Part shown: positions 45,240 through 56,456 of the stretch, one piece after another | How positions within the stretch are numbered: position 1 is the stretch's first letter | Layout of the letters: the number at the start of each line of letters is the position of its first letter | DNA from: Diphasiastrum complanatum | Taxonomy: Eukaryota; Streptophyta; Lycopodiopsida; Lycopodiales; Lycopodiaceae | DNA length: 64,000 nt | Direction of reading: 5' to 3' | Assembly (NCBI GenBank): GCA_029204225.1 | Contig: MU831848.1 | Coordinates: forward strand, 36,667-100,666 | Notes under the pieces: model-generated | Seen by the model: only the letters and a program-made list of their open reading frames with translations | The model's database searches: none | Told to the model about the DNA's origin: nothing | Made by a program: the position numbers and the translations under genes

Positions 45240-46401
45240 TGTTGGATTTCAATGCTCAAGCTCAAATCCATTCAATAAGGGCATCTTGAAAACTTGTATA
45301 AAAAAAGAGAAGACTCGAAGTTTGGAGTAGAAAATTGAAATCCAAAGTCAGAATGTTTTCATATTGGATCGACTCGAAAAATCCTTAATTTTTTTGTATC
45401 CAAAATCAAAATTTTTTGATATAAGATCGACTCAAAAAATTCGCAATTTTCCGAGTCAGTGTATATTTTCCAAGTCATTGTATATTTTTCGAGTCAATGT
45501 TATTTTTCAATACAGTGTATATTTTTTTATATTGTCAACTAAAAAATCCGACCCACGTCGCGATGTTGACAGTCCACCTACTCTGTACATACATTTACTG
45601 TTAAAAGGTGGCTACCTATTGTAGGACGAATCTAGTTAATTAAGTAGGTTAATATCAAGCTCTCAATGTACTGATCAACTAACCATTAGATGAGTTCTAA
45701 ATCCAAAAAAAGGCCTTTGTAAAGAATCTCTTTATATTTTTTTCTTAAATTTTTCTTACACATGGACCAATCAAAACACTCAAATTTGAAATCTGTGTAA
45801 CGTAACTTTTTGAGTCCACAGTTTGATTCCACATTAAACTGGCATAACTTTTGACTGGTAAGTCCGATTTTATCAAAGTTTGGTGCGTTGGAAAGCACTC
45901 AATGGGCGCTTCCCAATGATATCTTACATGGGATACTTTTGAGCTATAGTTAAAAAGTTATGGGAAGTCAAATCTATTAGTTGAAAATAGTGTTATAACA
46001 TTTTAATGATTCTAAAGGGATCTTTGCACAAATTCATATAAGGCCCTTTTGGAGCTCAAAACTCCCCTAATGATTCAATCATCAATGAAGATCTACAATG
46101 GAGTTAGCGCCCTGATCAGGTTATCATCCTACAGGCATTATTCTTTATTTAGTTAGTTTTTGCAATCAACAAACTTAGTTGAAGCATTTTTGCACCCTAC
46201 TATCTCGTAGCGAGCTTCACACTTTTGTACTCATTTTTATGTTAATCAAAGTGCAGTTTTTGTCCACACCATTGTTGTTCTATTGAGCATTGTTTTTCGA
46301 TTCATCTTGAATGTTTGCTGATAATTGACACATTTCCAATCCATTAACCACTTGTTTCACTTCCGCTGCTCACCAAACCACATTTTGTGTGATTTACGAC
46401 A
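45240..46401 (+). repeat. LTR at the 3' end of copia element A
   Basis: It begins TGTTGGATTTCAATGCTC and ends GATTTACGACA, about 1.16 kb. Its first bases match the LTR of copia element B (TGTTAGATTTTAATGCTC). It is followed by a primer-binding-site-like TGGTATCAAACC, which is unexpected after a 3' LTR. Alternatively the LTR ends at 46,485, after one 84-bp unit. Confidence 0.65.
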
Positions 46402-46569
46402 TGGTATCAAACCTTCTGTTATAATCAAAGTTCTACTAATCCGATACCATTCGATGCTTCCATAGTATCCCATGGTTTTACAACATGGTATCAGAGCTTC
46501 TGTTATAATCAAAGTTCTACTAATCTGATACCATTCGACACTTCCACAGTATCCCACGGTTTTACGACA
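46402..46569 (+). repeat. Tandem 84-bp duplication of LTR end plus primer site
   Basis: Two units, 46,402-46,485 and 46,486-46,569. Each starts TGGTATCA(A/G)A and runs through TCTGTTATAATCAAAGTTCTACTAAT to a TTTTACRACA end. The first unit has the drifted primer site TGGTATCAAACC, the second the standard TGGTATCAGAGC. The unit therefore spans primer site, start of the leader and a second LTR-end-like sequence. Confidence 0.8.
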
Positions 46570-47043
46570 AGCAATGACCTCTTGAAGGAGACATCTTCTT
46601 GTAAATTGGCCAAAGAAGCATGGGATTCACTAAAATCAATTTATGAATCCAATAACACTTCTAGAGTTCTCATGATTAGACACCAAATCTTGTAAAGCAT
46701 GAGAACTAGTAGTGAAAGTGCACAAGACTATGTGCTTAGGATCAAGTCTCTCAACAAAGAACTAGCCTCTATTGGAGAGAAGAGTCTAGATAATGAGCTA
46801 GTAGTACAAATGATCCTAAATGGCCTACATGATAAATTCACAAATCTGGTCCAAAGTTTTGCCATCCAAGACACCTTTCCATCAATTGATAAGCTCCATA
46901 GGAACTCCTTGTCACTACAGGATGAAGATGAGAAATCCAACTTATCATTCAAAGGCAAGAAGAAGACCAATGGAGCAAAGAAGAATCATCCAAAGGAGGC
47001 AAAGGAGGAGGATCTACCTTCAAGCTCAAAGGGAAAAGGCAAG
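46570..47043 (+). pseudogene. Copia gag fragment (second element, truncated)
   Basis: Reads LAKEAWDSLKSIYESNNTSR, a stop at 46,693, then SAQDYVLRIKSLNKELASIG, LVVQMILNGLHDKFTNLVQS and a Lys-rich tail, a typical copia gag without its N-terminus. The tail ends SSSKGKGKCWK just where a gypsy LTR begins at 47,044; the knuckle that should follow is missing. It is not the missing part of element A's own gag but probably a related element sharing the LTR. Confidence 0.7.
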
Positions 47044-47852
47044 TGTTGGAAGTAATTCTAGTTCATGTGATGGCTAGATCTACTTACGGGTGTAGTATAG
47101 GGATGTAGAGATTCATCCACTTTTTAAGTTTCTACAACAAGCTTCAACGAAAATACGAAAATAAAACAATGACGAAGCACTAAGGCTTACCCAACTAGTG
47201 CCCAAAACAGAAATGGAATTAACTGAGATGATAAAATACAGAACCTTACTAAGGCTCACCCAACTAGCAAGGTGATTAGACTAAATCCTAGATTAACATC
47301 CAAAGGGTAATAAAATGAGTTTGCGGCAAATACTAAGCAAATAAGCAATAATGAACATGCCACAATAAAATCGATGAAAGGAGGCAAGAGGTCGCCCGAG
47401 CACCTTCCCTCAAGCTATGCACCTTTCCAAAGAGAACACAAATGAAATAGAATGATAATTCTCCAAAATAGAGAGCAAGATAGCTTAATCTCAAAAATGT
47501 TGTTTACAATGCAAATACCTCTCCTTTTATGGCAAGGAGAGTCTTCCATAAGTATCTACTAACTTATGGGACTAATCTATTTCTAGCCTTTCTAGAACTT
47601 CTAACTTAGGATTTAGAACTTCAAATTTCTTAACTTAGGAAAACTTAAGATAAAATATTTCTAATCTTAAGTTTCCTAAGTCTAAGTTCTAAATCTAAGT
47701 TTAAGCTTTTTTATTATTATTTAAGCTTCTACTCATGGACTTACAAAGCACATGCCATGGCTGAAGTTTATTGATAGATACTCATATGTGGTCTTACAAA
47801 ACACATTATTTCTTTCTTTTTTATTTTCTCTATGTTAGCACAGTTGCTAACA
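47044..47852 (-). repeat. 3' LTR of gypsy element C
   Basis: The plus strand begins TGTTGGAAG and ends GCTAACA; homologous to 1719-2550 throughout. It has inserted into a copia gag at 47,043. Length 809 bp against 832 bp in the other copy. Confidence 0.8.
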
Positions 47853-47868
47853 TTATCCCCCTCCTTAT
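47853..47868 (-). promoter_or_regulatory. Polypurine tract of gypsy element C
   Basis: ATAAGGAGGGGGATAA on the minus strand leads into the LTR start TGTTAGCAACTG. This fixes the LTR boundary and orientation. Confidence 0.8.
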
Positions 47869-48059
47869 TGGATTGGTGGTCCCACACCAATCGACGCCTT
47901 TTTGTCCTAGATGTTTTGTGCTTCTTGGAGGCGAGACTGTTGCTGTTGGGAGTGGTAGATTGTCGTGCCGATGCCCTCCATCATTTGCCACTGTAATTTG
48001 TTCAGGAAGGGCATTGGTTTGTAGTAATGGAGCATACCCTGTAGAAAGTTGTGAGTTTT

Positions 48060-50944
48060 TCATAGCTCCACCATATCAATGTGCAGAGCTGGAGTGAGTG
48101 CAGAGTGATAATAAAGCCTTGCTATGCTGATGTGGTCTTCTTGCGTGCGCAAGGGTTTATTGATATCAAGGGCGATTGGGGGTAGTCCTCGATCCCAAAA
48201 ACCTCTGAGTTCTACCAGAAATGCCATCGAAATATCCGCAAAATATCTGACATCATGATCAAGATTGCCATGGTTCTTCTGGTAGAATACTCGACAGCTG
48301 GTGACCATGTCTTCGGCTAAGTTGCCGGTATCCACGCTTGTGAGTTTAGGCCAGAAGTTTTTGTTCTTGACCTTGGTGGCAGGAAACAATTCTTGCCTCG
48401 CTACTGGATAGTAATAAGGATTGGTGCGCATGTAGGATAGAGCTTCAAGATACCGTGCCATTGAGGTCTTACTTCATAGGAAGAGCTGATGACACAAGAG
48501 TTTGACTGTTGCTTTATGTGTTTGACATTGGTCCAAATTTGGCAGTATGTAGCCACCTCGCTCTTTCGTTGTTGGATACTTCTTTGCAAACTCTTGAGAG
48601 ACGTGCAACTCCTTGCTTGGTTCTGTGGGCGTGATTCTGTTGCCGGATGGTTGGTGCTTCAGAGGCAGTCTTGTGTTCGGTTTGTGAATTGGGTTCAGGA
48701 GAGAGAGGAGGCAAGGGGTTAGCTTCTGCAATTCTTTGTGACTTAGGAGAAAATTGTTGTGGAATGAAGGTGGGGTTAGTGGTGTCGAGAGGGTTACAAG
48801 CGGTGGAAGGAAAAAGATAATGTTGGGAGCTAATACCCCCAAAGCCCGACAGATTGGTTGGTGTTTGAGCTCCTTGCCCCAGGGGTTGGCCTTGAAATGC
48901 GGAGCCTTGAGTTGTAGGAGGAGGCTGTTGGAATCCTGCTCCATCTCCACCATCTGGTCTATCAAAGTGGTGCCCCAAATCATAGAATTGGGCGTGCTCT
49001 GCATGAACCGACAGGGTCGATTGGGCAGCTGCCTTTAAGCGTTCTTCCAGGGTGGCTATGTGCTAGCTTAGGGCCTCGACGGAAGCAATGTATGATTGTT
49101 GTAATTTTGAGTGTAATCCGTCATGGCTTTCAGCTTTTGGGCCAGCGTTTGACAGGCCACCCCTGGAATGGCAGTTCCCTCAGGAACAGATGGTGGTGCG
49201 AAGTCGTTGAAGTCCACCATTTCCAACTGTTCCTTCATAGCGGAACGTGCTGCTTGTGAATCTGCTATAGCCTCATCCTTTTCGGCTTTGAGGTTATCGA
49301 TGGTTTGCTACATGTTGGATACCTTCAATTGGAGCTGGTTCTGTAGGTGGAGTAGCATTTGCTGTTGTTGTTGATTGTAATTTATTAGGTTCTGGATCTA
49401 CAGCTGTTGTTGTTTGTTTTCCTCCTCCAGCCTTGCTTTTTCTTTCTGAAGGCCCGCCATTGCACCATCGTCAAATTGCTGCATAGTATATTGTCCCCCT
49501 AGAGTGCCGAATAGATTGTATTGGAGCTCATTCACCAACCATACCGCTTTTTGGGCTACAAGGGGTAGCTGCTCCCAAGGACCAATGTCAGGGAGGGTGC
49601 GCGTGTATTTAGGATACGGCATTTGGTTAAATGGTAGAAAATCGGGAGCAGGGCTAGACGGTGGTGTATGAAAGGCAGGTGGGAGTGATTGTGGATTGAG
49701 GGGTGGGGAGATACTGCGTGGCGGAGATTGTTGGATTGGATTAGTTGTGATAGTGGTTGATGGAAGTGCAGTTAGTAATTGTAATGCAAAATCATCTACC
49801 TTAACTGTGGAGTCAAGTAGGGTGGAGATTTGTACAAGTGAGGGCTTTTGTGAAAGTGTGGAAGTGAAGTCCGTGTTGAGAGATAGTGAGGGTGTGGAGG
49901 TGGCAGTAAATGGTGGGATGGAGAGGAGATTGCCTATGTGGACGGAATCACGCCCATAGGATCAAAGCCGGAAGTGCCTGCCATTCCGGAACTGTCTGCT
50001 ACTGTTGCTATTGCTTGTCGGCGTTGTTAGGCTTGGTGAAGTAAGGCCCCCTGTTGCTCTAGGACCTCCTTTGGGACCTGAGATGGTTTAAGGCTCCCTT
50101 CGGATTTAGCATGTTCCACCCCGATGTCGATGGATAGAATGTCATGTGGGACATCGGCTTCTGTGTTGATTGCCTTCTCTTTCTACTTCTTAGTAGGTGG
50201 GGCTGGTGAGATCGGGTCTGCTGTCGGTTGGGGGGTGGCTCATTTTTTTGTGCTTGGATAAACATCATCCAGCTCCTTGATGGCAGCAGCCGCCCTAGAT
50301 CCCAATTGTTTGGTGACCAACATGTGGAGGAGATACCCACATTTGGTAGTTGGTTTGCGGGCTTTCAGAGCTCTGCACAGCTTCTCTACTACTTCTAGTG
50401 GGATCATCCATGGTGAGGGTCAGAGAAAAGAGGTCGCTCGGTGGGATGCAATCCATCTTGGTGATATGCACTGCAACCATGGTGACGAGGATCTCTGAGG
50501 CGGCCCGTAGTTGGGATCCGTGATGAGGCGGATAGCGATCCTGTCGTAGGTTTGGGCAATGGTTTTGCCGTCGTCTGTCAAAAATTTTGTGAAGTACTTG
50601 GCATCATAGCTAGTGCCCTTTCCATGGATTGTCTCTCCGAGATTAGGAAAGCTGATGCTCTGGAGATCCCCAGGAGAGACATTGATAATAGAATAGCTGC
50701 CACTCTTGGATGTAATCCGAAAAGTTTGGAACTCATCCGAATAGGTGGAGTAGGCTGCTCGGATGAGGCTCTCGCTCTGTTGGTCCCGGAAAAGTGTCAA
50801 ATCAAAGCCAAGGTTGGTGAGGATATCCTTGGCCAGTGTGAGTTGCTTGGCGTAATTCTTAAGATAGATCATGACTATATCCCCTGAATAAGGACGAGGG
50901 GGTTTACGGCGATGCAAGCTAAGCGAAGAATTGCGGGAATCCAT
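48060..50944 (-). pseudogene. Post-integrase ORF of gypsy element C (unknown protein)
   Basis: From 50,944: a clean N-terminal block of about 150 residues (DIVMIYLKNYAKQLTLAKDI, ILTNLGFDLTLFRDQQSES, TYDRIAIRLITDPNYGPPQ), a frameshift near 50,470, then IPLEVVEKLCRALKARKPTT and a Pro/Ser-rich linker. At 49,622-49,400 comes a segment beginning MPYPKYTRTLPDIGPWEQLP and a Gln/Glu-rich coiled coil (LQKEKARLEEENKQQQ) continuing to about 49,220. The last part (48,461-48,060) is an open domain: NPYYYPVARQELFP, YFADISMAFLVELRGFW, GLPPIALDINKPL, ISIARLYYHSA. That domain recurs in gypsy element D. Roughly 900 codons in all, with several stops. No known fold recognised; a structural or accessory role is inference only. 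Confidence 0.55.
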
Positions 50945-51639
50945 GATAGCAGTGATTTTAGATTGCTTTGAAAATTTTGAAAATTTTGAAAAAAATTTGG
51001 CATGAACTCGAGAGCAGCAATCTGAAATGAACTTCTGGAGAGAAGGTGGAGGACTATATATAGACTTTTTTTGGCAAAAATTTGCAACTTCACCCAGAAG
51101 TCGTCCTCAGTGTCCACAATTTGGTAAGGATGGTCGCGAATTTCGACACAACATTCTGAGGGCCCACGAATCCTTGTAAGGAATTTTTTATGCCAAAAGA
51201 GAAAAAACGTCTGATTGTGCAAAAATGTGTCTAATCAGAAAATGCAAAGATAGCAGAGAAATTGTGAGGATCAATTTGAGCTGCAGCGAATTGTCTACGA
51301 ATTCTGAAGATGGATATCTCATAAATAAACTACAATTTTTTAATTTTTAGACATTTTTTATCTGAGACAGAATTCATGGAGGCCAAAAATGGATCGTGCT
51401 TTGTAAAAAAGGGGTCAAGCAAATTCTATCTGAGATGTTGTGAAATTTTTTTTTTTTGAAACAAATGTCTTTTGTGGTTTTCTCAGAAAAGACTGTTGGT
51501 ATACCTGATCTGATAGTATCTTGATGGGTGGAACAAGAAAGCACAGCAAAAATGTTGTCGAAATGGAATGCAGACAATAAAAAGAAAGAAAAATAGTAGG
51601 AAAGAAAACAGCTAATACATATCAAGATAAAAACAGGGT

Positions 51640-52840
51640 CCATTGTACTTTCTCAGTCGACTCCCATTGACCACAATGTCAAGGATATCGCCTTGAAGGG
51701 TTTGGAGTTGGACATATCCAGAGGCAAAGATTTTTTTAATGACGTAAGGTCCTTGGCCAAAAAATTTCAGTTTGTCTTTGAAGGCTTTGGCCTGGTATAG
51801 CAGGACCTTATCTCTAATCTAGAAATCTCTAAGTTTCAATGATTGATCATGCCATGCTTTTTGTCATCGTTTGTGGACTTGTTGAGCATGGATGTTAATC
51901 CTTCGTGTTTCACAAAGTTGCTCCAAATGGAATAACCTATTTGCTAGATTCTGAGGAGTATTAAGCTCAAAGTTATAGGCTACTCAAAGAGAGGGGATAT
52001 GGAATTCCACAGGCATAACGGTTTCTTGGCCATATGTGAGCTGGAAAGGGGTTGAGCCTGTAGCTCACTTCGGGGTGGTGGGATAAGCCCAGAGAGCAGC
52101 ACGGAGTCTGAGTTCCCAATCAGATCGGCTAGATTTGACGGTTTTGGTGAGAATTTCACATAGGATTTTATTGGTGGATTATGCTTGGCCATTGCAGCGT
52201 GAATAGTATGGGGAACTTTTGCAATGTACCACAAAAAATTTGGAAAGAAGATCTGCTATGACAAAGTTTAGAAAATGTGTACCCCTATCACTGATAAGCT
52301 CTATAGGACATCTGAACCGAACTATAACCTGTTCATAGAAAAATTTGGCAGTAGAACAAGCGTCAGCATTGCAAACAGCTCTTGCTTCAGCCCATTTGGT
52401 GCAATAGTTTGTAGCTACTATGATGTAACGAGATTGTGTGTGTCGAGCAGCAGGACTAATAGGTCCGACATAATCAATTCCCTATTTCTGGAAAGCTTGA
52501 TTAGTGGTTACGGGGTGTAGAGACATGTAGTCTATTTTTTGAAAGCATTAGTGCATTGGCAGACATCACAAGCCTTAGTGTAATCATGCGTATCCTTGAA
52601 GAGTGATGGCCACCAAAAACTGGCTAAGAGGATTTTCTTAGCAGTTGTTTCAGAAGAGAAATGGCCGGCACCAATACCTTCATGAGTGAGGGAAATTACA
52701 GAGGGTATTTCTCCTTCAGTAAGACATCGTCGGATAATTCCATCTAACCATTGCTTGTAGAGTTGTCCTGCGATTAACGTATAAGGTTTAGTTTTGAGGA
52801 CCAACGCACGTTGTTCAGGTTTAGAGAAGGAAGGATCCAT
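51640..52840 (-). pseudogene. Gypsy element C: integrase, catalytic Glu lost
   Basis: The zinc-binding domain (52,840-52,532) shows HEGIGAGHFSSETTAKKI... and CDVCQCTNAF, the HHCC pattern. The core continues with GIDYVGPISP (first Asp) and LISDRGTHFLNF (second Asp). The third block reads YYSRCNGQA and then a TAA where the catalytic Glu is expected, at about 52,180. The C-terminal region (KLKFFGQGPYVIKKIF, VNGSRLRKY) runs to about 51,640. With the Glu codon gone and other stops present it cannot work. Confidence 0.8.
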
Positions 52841-54225
52841 CTACCCTGAAGTTAAATATTTGGTAATTTCCTTAGCCCATACAGGTGTAGAGTCAACTTG
52901 GAAAAGGATTGCATCTGGTAAATCATCGTTGACGCCTTGATCAGGGGTAGGAAGGTTAGAGATTTGGGATAGATAATCTGCTAAAAAATGCTGAACTCCC
53001 TTACGAACCACGATCCTAAACTCAAATTCTCGCAATAATAGGATCCATCTAGTAATACGGCCTGTGGTGCACGTCTTGTTGATGAGATACAACAATGCTT
53101 GATGATCAGTGAAGAACGCAAAAACTTTTCCTAGAAGACAATGGTAAAACTTCTGAACCGCATATACCATTGCCAAGGCTTCGCGTTCGGTAGTGGTATA
53201 ATTGGCTTTAGCGGGAATCAATTGTTGACTCAGAAAACGAATTGGTTAGTCCTTTTTGAATTCTCCCGGTTGGGTGAGCACTGCTCCAATGGCATACTTG
53301 GATGCATTGGTATGCACATGGAATTCTTTAGAATAATCAGGAGCTTGGAGGATGGGTGTAGTGGTAAGGGCTTCTTTGAGTTGATTAAAGACGACGCGTT
53401 GTTCATCCGTCCATTTGGGAACTACAACTACTTTGTAGATTAAGTGTGCTTTGTTAGCAAAATCGAAAATAAAGCACCGATAGTAGTTGGCGTGGTCAAG
53501 TAAGGAGTAAACTTCATGTATTGTACGCGGTTCCGGTAGATTTTGAATGATATGGATTTTTTCAGAGTCAGTGGAAATGCCATTTCGTGAGATAATATGT
53601 CCTAACACAATACCATGGGTTACCCAAATCTGGCATTTTTCAGGATTGAGAGAGATGCCGAAGCGTTGGCATTGGATAAAAAAAATTTCAAGCACAAACA
53701 AATGGCATATTTTTTCAAAAAATCGTCCAAGTAAACTTCTAAGGTGTCACCCATCTGCTGAGAAAATGCCGCTTGCATAACACGTTGGAAGGTGCTAGGA
53801 GCATTGCAGAGACCAAAGGGCATGACTTTCCAGCAGAAGGTTCCCCATTCTGTGGCAAACGCGATTTTGTGTTGACATTCTTCAGCGATTTGGATCATAT
53901 TGTATCTGCTAAAGCCATCTAAGAAGGAGTAAGCCTCATCTCCTGCTAGATTTTCTAAGATGGATTCTCCGAAAGGTAATGGAAAATGATCACGTTCAGT
54001 GATGACGTTAAGTTTCTTAAAATCGACATAGATGCGGAGTTTTCCATTTTTCTTGGGGACGATGACAATTGGGGAGACCCACTCAGTATGCTCAATTTCA
54101 TAGATAAATCCCGCATCTAAGAGGCATTGTAATTCTTCTTTGATCTTGGCCTTATAGATGGGATTGCATCTGTATGGATGACTCGCAGTGGGTCTCGCAC
54201 CCGGTTTAATCGGGATACGATGCAC
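52841..54225 (-). pseudogene. Gypsy element C: reverse transcriptase and RNase H
   Basis: RT from 54,225: RIPIKPGARPTASHPYRCNP, EWVSPIVIVPKKNGKLRIYV, YSFLDGFSRYNMIQI (first catalytic Asp), VMPFGLCNAPSTFQRVMQ and VYLDDFL (YLDD). A frameshift near 53,700 leads to the connection and RNase H start FHVHTNASKYAIGAVLTQ, where the first catalytic Asp of RNase H is Asn (AAT). A TAG follows at about 53,246; the same frame continues TEREALAMVYAVQKFYHCLL and FFTDHQALLYLINK to 52,841. Order and motifs are those of Ty3/gypsy pol. It is inactive. Confidence 0.85.
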
Positions 54226-55963
54226 AACTACTTAGGGTGAGACTCCTTTCATGTCTTTATTGGTCCAGGCAAAGATATGTCGATATTTTCGTAGGAGCTT
54301 TTCAAGCTGTCTACGTTGTTCGCAATTGAGAGAAGCTCCGACGTGGACAAGATATTTGTTGGTTTCATTTGGCTCACTCAGGGAAAGGGTTATGGTTTGT
54401 GCAGGGCCTTTGTACGGTGAATTACCAATTGGCTCACATTGTGCTTGGGGTAATTGGATTGTGACACTCTCGATCGTATAGTCCTTAAAGTATGCAGGAA
54501 CATCATGGGCTGGAGATTCGAGGGGAGCCTTGACTTTCTCTTGCCGGGATGGGGCTTGGAATTTTTAGGGGACTGGTGTAGGACTAGAGGCAATCTCAGG
54601 AATTTTCCGAACAATGGTGAGGTCACCCGACGGTTGAATTTGAAGTGGTTTTTTCATTTTTCTCTTTCATAGTATGACCACATGGTTGAGGTTTTGGTGG
54701 TGGAGATGTGTGTGGATGAGGGACAGTTGGTATGTCATGGAGGATCTCGTCATCAATTTGAAAGATAGTCTCCTCCTCACAGAGATCCCATGGATAGTGT
54801 GGGCATTTGGGACGGTAGAATCTTGTCTCAAGTTTTTCAATTGCAACCTTGGCAACCACCACCACCTTGGAAGCATGATGTGGATAGGTCCTAGGTGGGA
54901 GTGCTTCCATATAGTTGAGGATCTGAAGATAAAAAATGTCCATATCTTCTGGGCAATTTTGAATTCGTAAAACGTTCTCATCATCAATGAATAAATCGTT
55001 TGATTCATTAGTAGGTAGCCATGCAACATTTAGCAGTTCATCATGGTGTGGAAGAATATCAATAAAATTGACATTGATGATAGGTGTATCCAGATCAGGT
55101 AATTGGTCGTGATCGATCGGGAGTGGAGAGGTACAATTATCCTGATTATGAGCACAGTAATCGGCATTCATTCAATCAATGGTAGCTAGACTGTGACTCC
55201 AGTTTATGATATCAGTAGATTTAACATAATGACCTTTTTCATGGCTGGACTGGTATGGCTCAAATATGGAACTGGTGGTTGAGGATCCCTCGTCATGGAT
55301 GTGTGCAAGTTTGAGTTTACCCGTTGAGTCAATGGTGATAGAATTGTCACGATTGTCAAAAGTGACTCGACCTTTGCTCCAGTCATGAATGACTTGTGCA
55401 TTGGTGAGCCACGGATGACTAAGTAGTAATTCATAAGAATAGGCATTATTAGGAATATCAAGTACTACGAGATCAACAGAAAACTTGAGACCTCCTAGTT
55501 TGATCAGCACGTGCGAAAGGAAACCGGTAGGTCGGACCACTTTGATCAGCCATCCGAAGCTGACAAGTAGGTTTGGCTAGCTTGTCGTTCAGATTCCATT
55601 TCATCATGAGAGATGTGGAAATGATATTAACCCCGGAACCTCCATCGAGTACTGCTAAAACTTCACGAGATTGATGATGGGTAGCTGGGATTTTGATGTT
55701 GCCTCGTTTGCTGAGTGGATTGGATAGATGTAAGGGCATTTCAGACAACTCGTCAATAGTGGTGGTGGTATTGGATTGGATCTGTTGTTTCCACTGGCCA
55801 GCAATCTTCTAGAGTACATGGAAGGGAAGAGTGACATTGGCTTGTAGCAGATCTCCCCAAACTTTGGTACCTTCAAGGGTTTTGCTTTCAAAGGGCTTGG
55901 GAGGTACTTTATGGGAAGAGGAAGATTGTTGGTCGGCATTGCGGATTTGCTGGCGATAGTCAT
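54226..55963 (-). pseudogene. Gypsy element C: protease and protease-RT linker
   Basis: At about 55,650 the frame reads VLAVLDGGSGVNIISTSLM, a retropepsin-like active site with DGGS where DTGA/DSGA is usual. The end of the domain is LLLSHPWLTNAQVIHDWSKG in a second frame (55,540-55,172). Between it and RT lies an acidic, Asp/His/Pro-rich linker of about 300 codons (for example 55,171-54,623) without known motifs. Frameshifts near 55,510 and 54,640 break it. Confidence 0.65.
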
Positions 55964-56456
55964 GGTGTAGTCGAATTTCTTCAGACGGGTGAGGGTAAAC
56001 TATCGGGGTTGAATCGTCACTTGGAGGAACAGCCTATGGTTGAGTTTTGCTAGGTGCAAGTGTAGGGGCTTGGCGTTGGGTTTGTGCCTGAGTCAAGACC
56101 CAAGCAAGACGTGTTTTGATTGGTAAGGTTTCTACTTGCACTGAACAAACAGGAGCAGCTGGCTTAGATCGAGATGGGTAGTCCTTCACGTGATGTTCAA
56201 CACCACAGTTTTCACAAGCTGGGGAAGGCGGAGTTTATCTGGGCAACGAATACTAGGATGTTTACCTACACAGATAAAGCATCCTCGTATTGCGGGCAAT
56301 TGATGTGCGGCAAAGATCGCTTGGTTTGGATTGTAATCTTGGGCATTGGGATCCACTGGTTGAGCATTAGAATCATGAATATAATAAACAATTGTTTCAG
56401 TAGAGTATTGTGGTTGAGTATTTCTTCCACATAGCAGGTGGCCGGATCGATGGCAT

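Larger units (their letters stand above)
31311..46401 (+). mobile_element. Ty1/copia element A, opened by several nested insertions
   Basis: The plus-strand parts are: LTR end and primer site (31,311-31,355), gag (31,491-32,004), knuckle (36,605-36,706), protease to RNase H (42,424-45,228), polypurine tract and LTR (45,230-46,401). Foreign blocks between them are a gypsy 3' end (32,005-34,014), an intron-containing gene (34.3-36.6 kb) and family N copy 2 (36,712-42,418). That all the parts come from one element is an inference from their order and strand; the 36,605/42,424 join is certain because of the AAGCC target duplication. Confidence 0.6.

Noticed and set aside
48474-49004. 176-codon minus ORF as an independent gene
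   Set aside because: Pro/Leu-rich and overlapping another open frame; it is an out-of-phase view of the decayed linker of the post-integrase ORF.
55172-55540. Separate host protein with a His/Trp-rich motif
   Set aside because: HPWL...IHDWSKG is the C-terminal block of gypsy protease and is in the correct order in element C.
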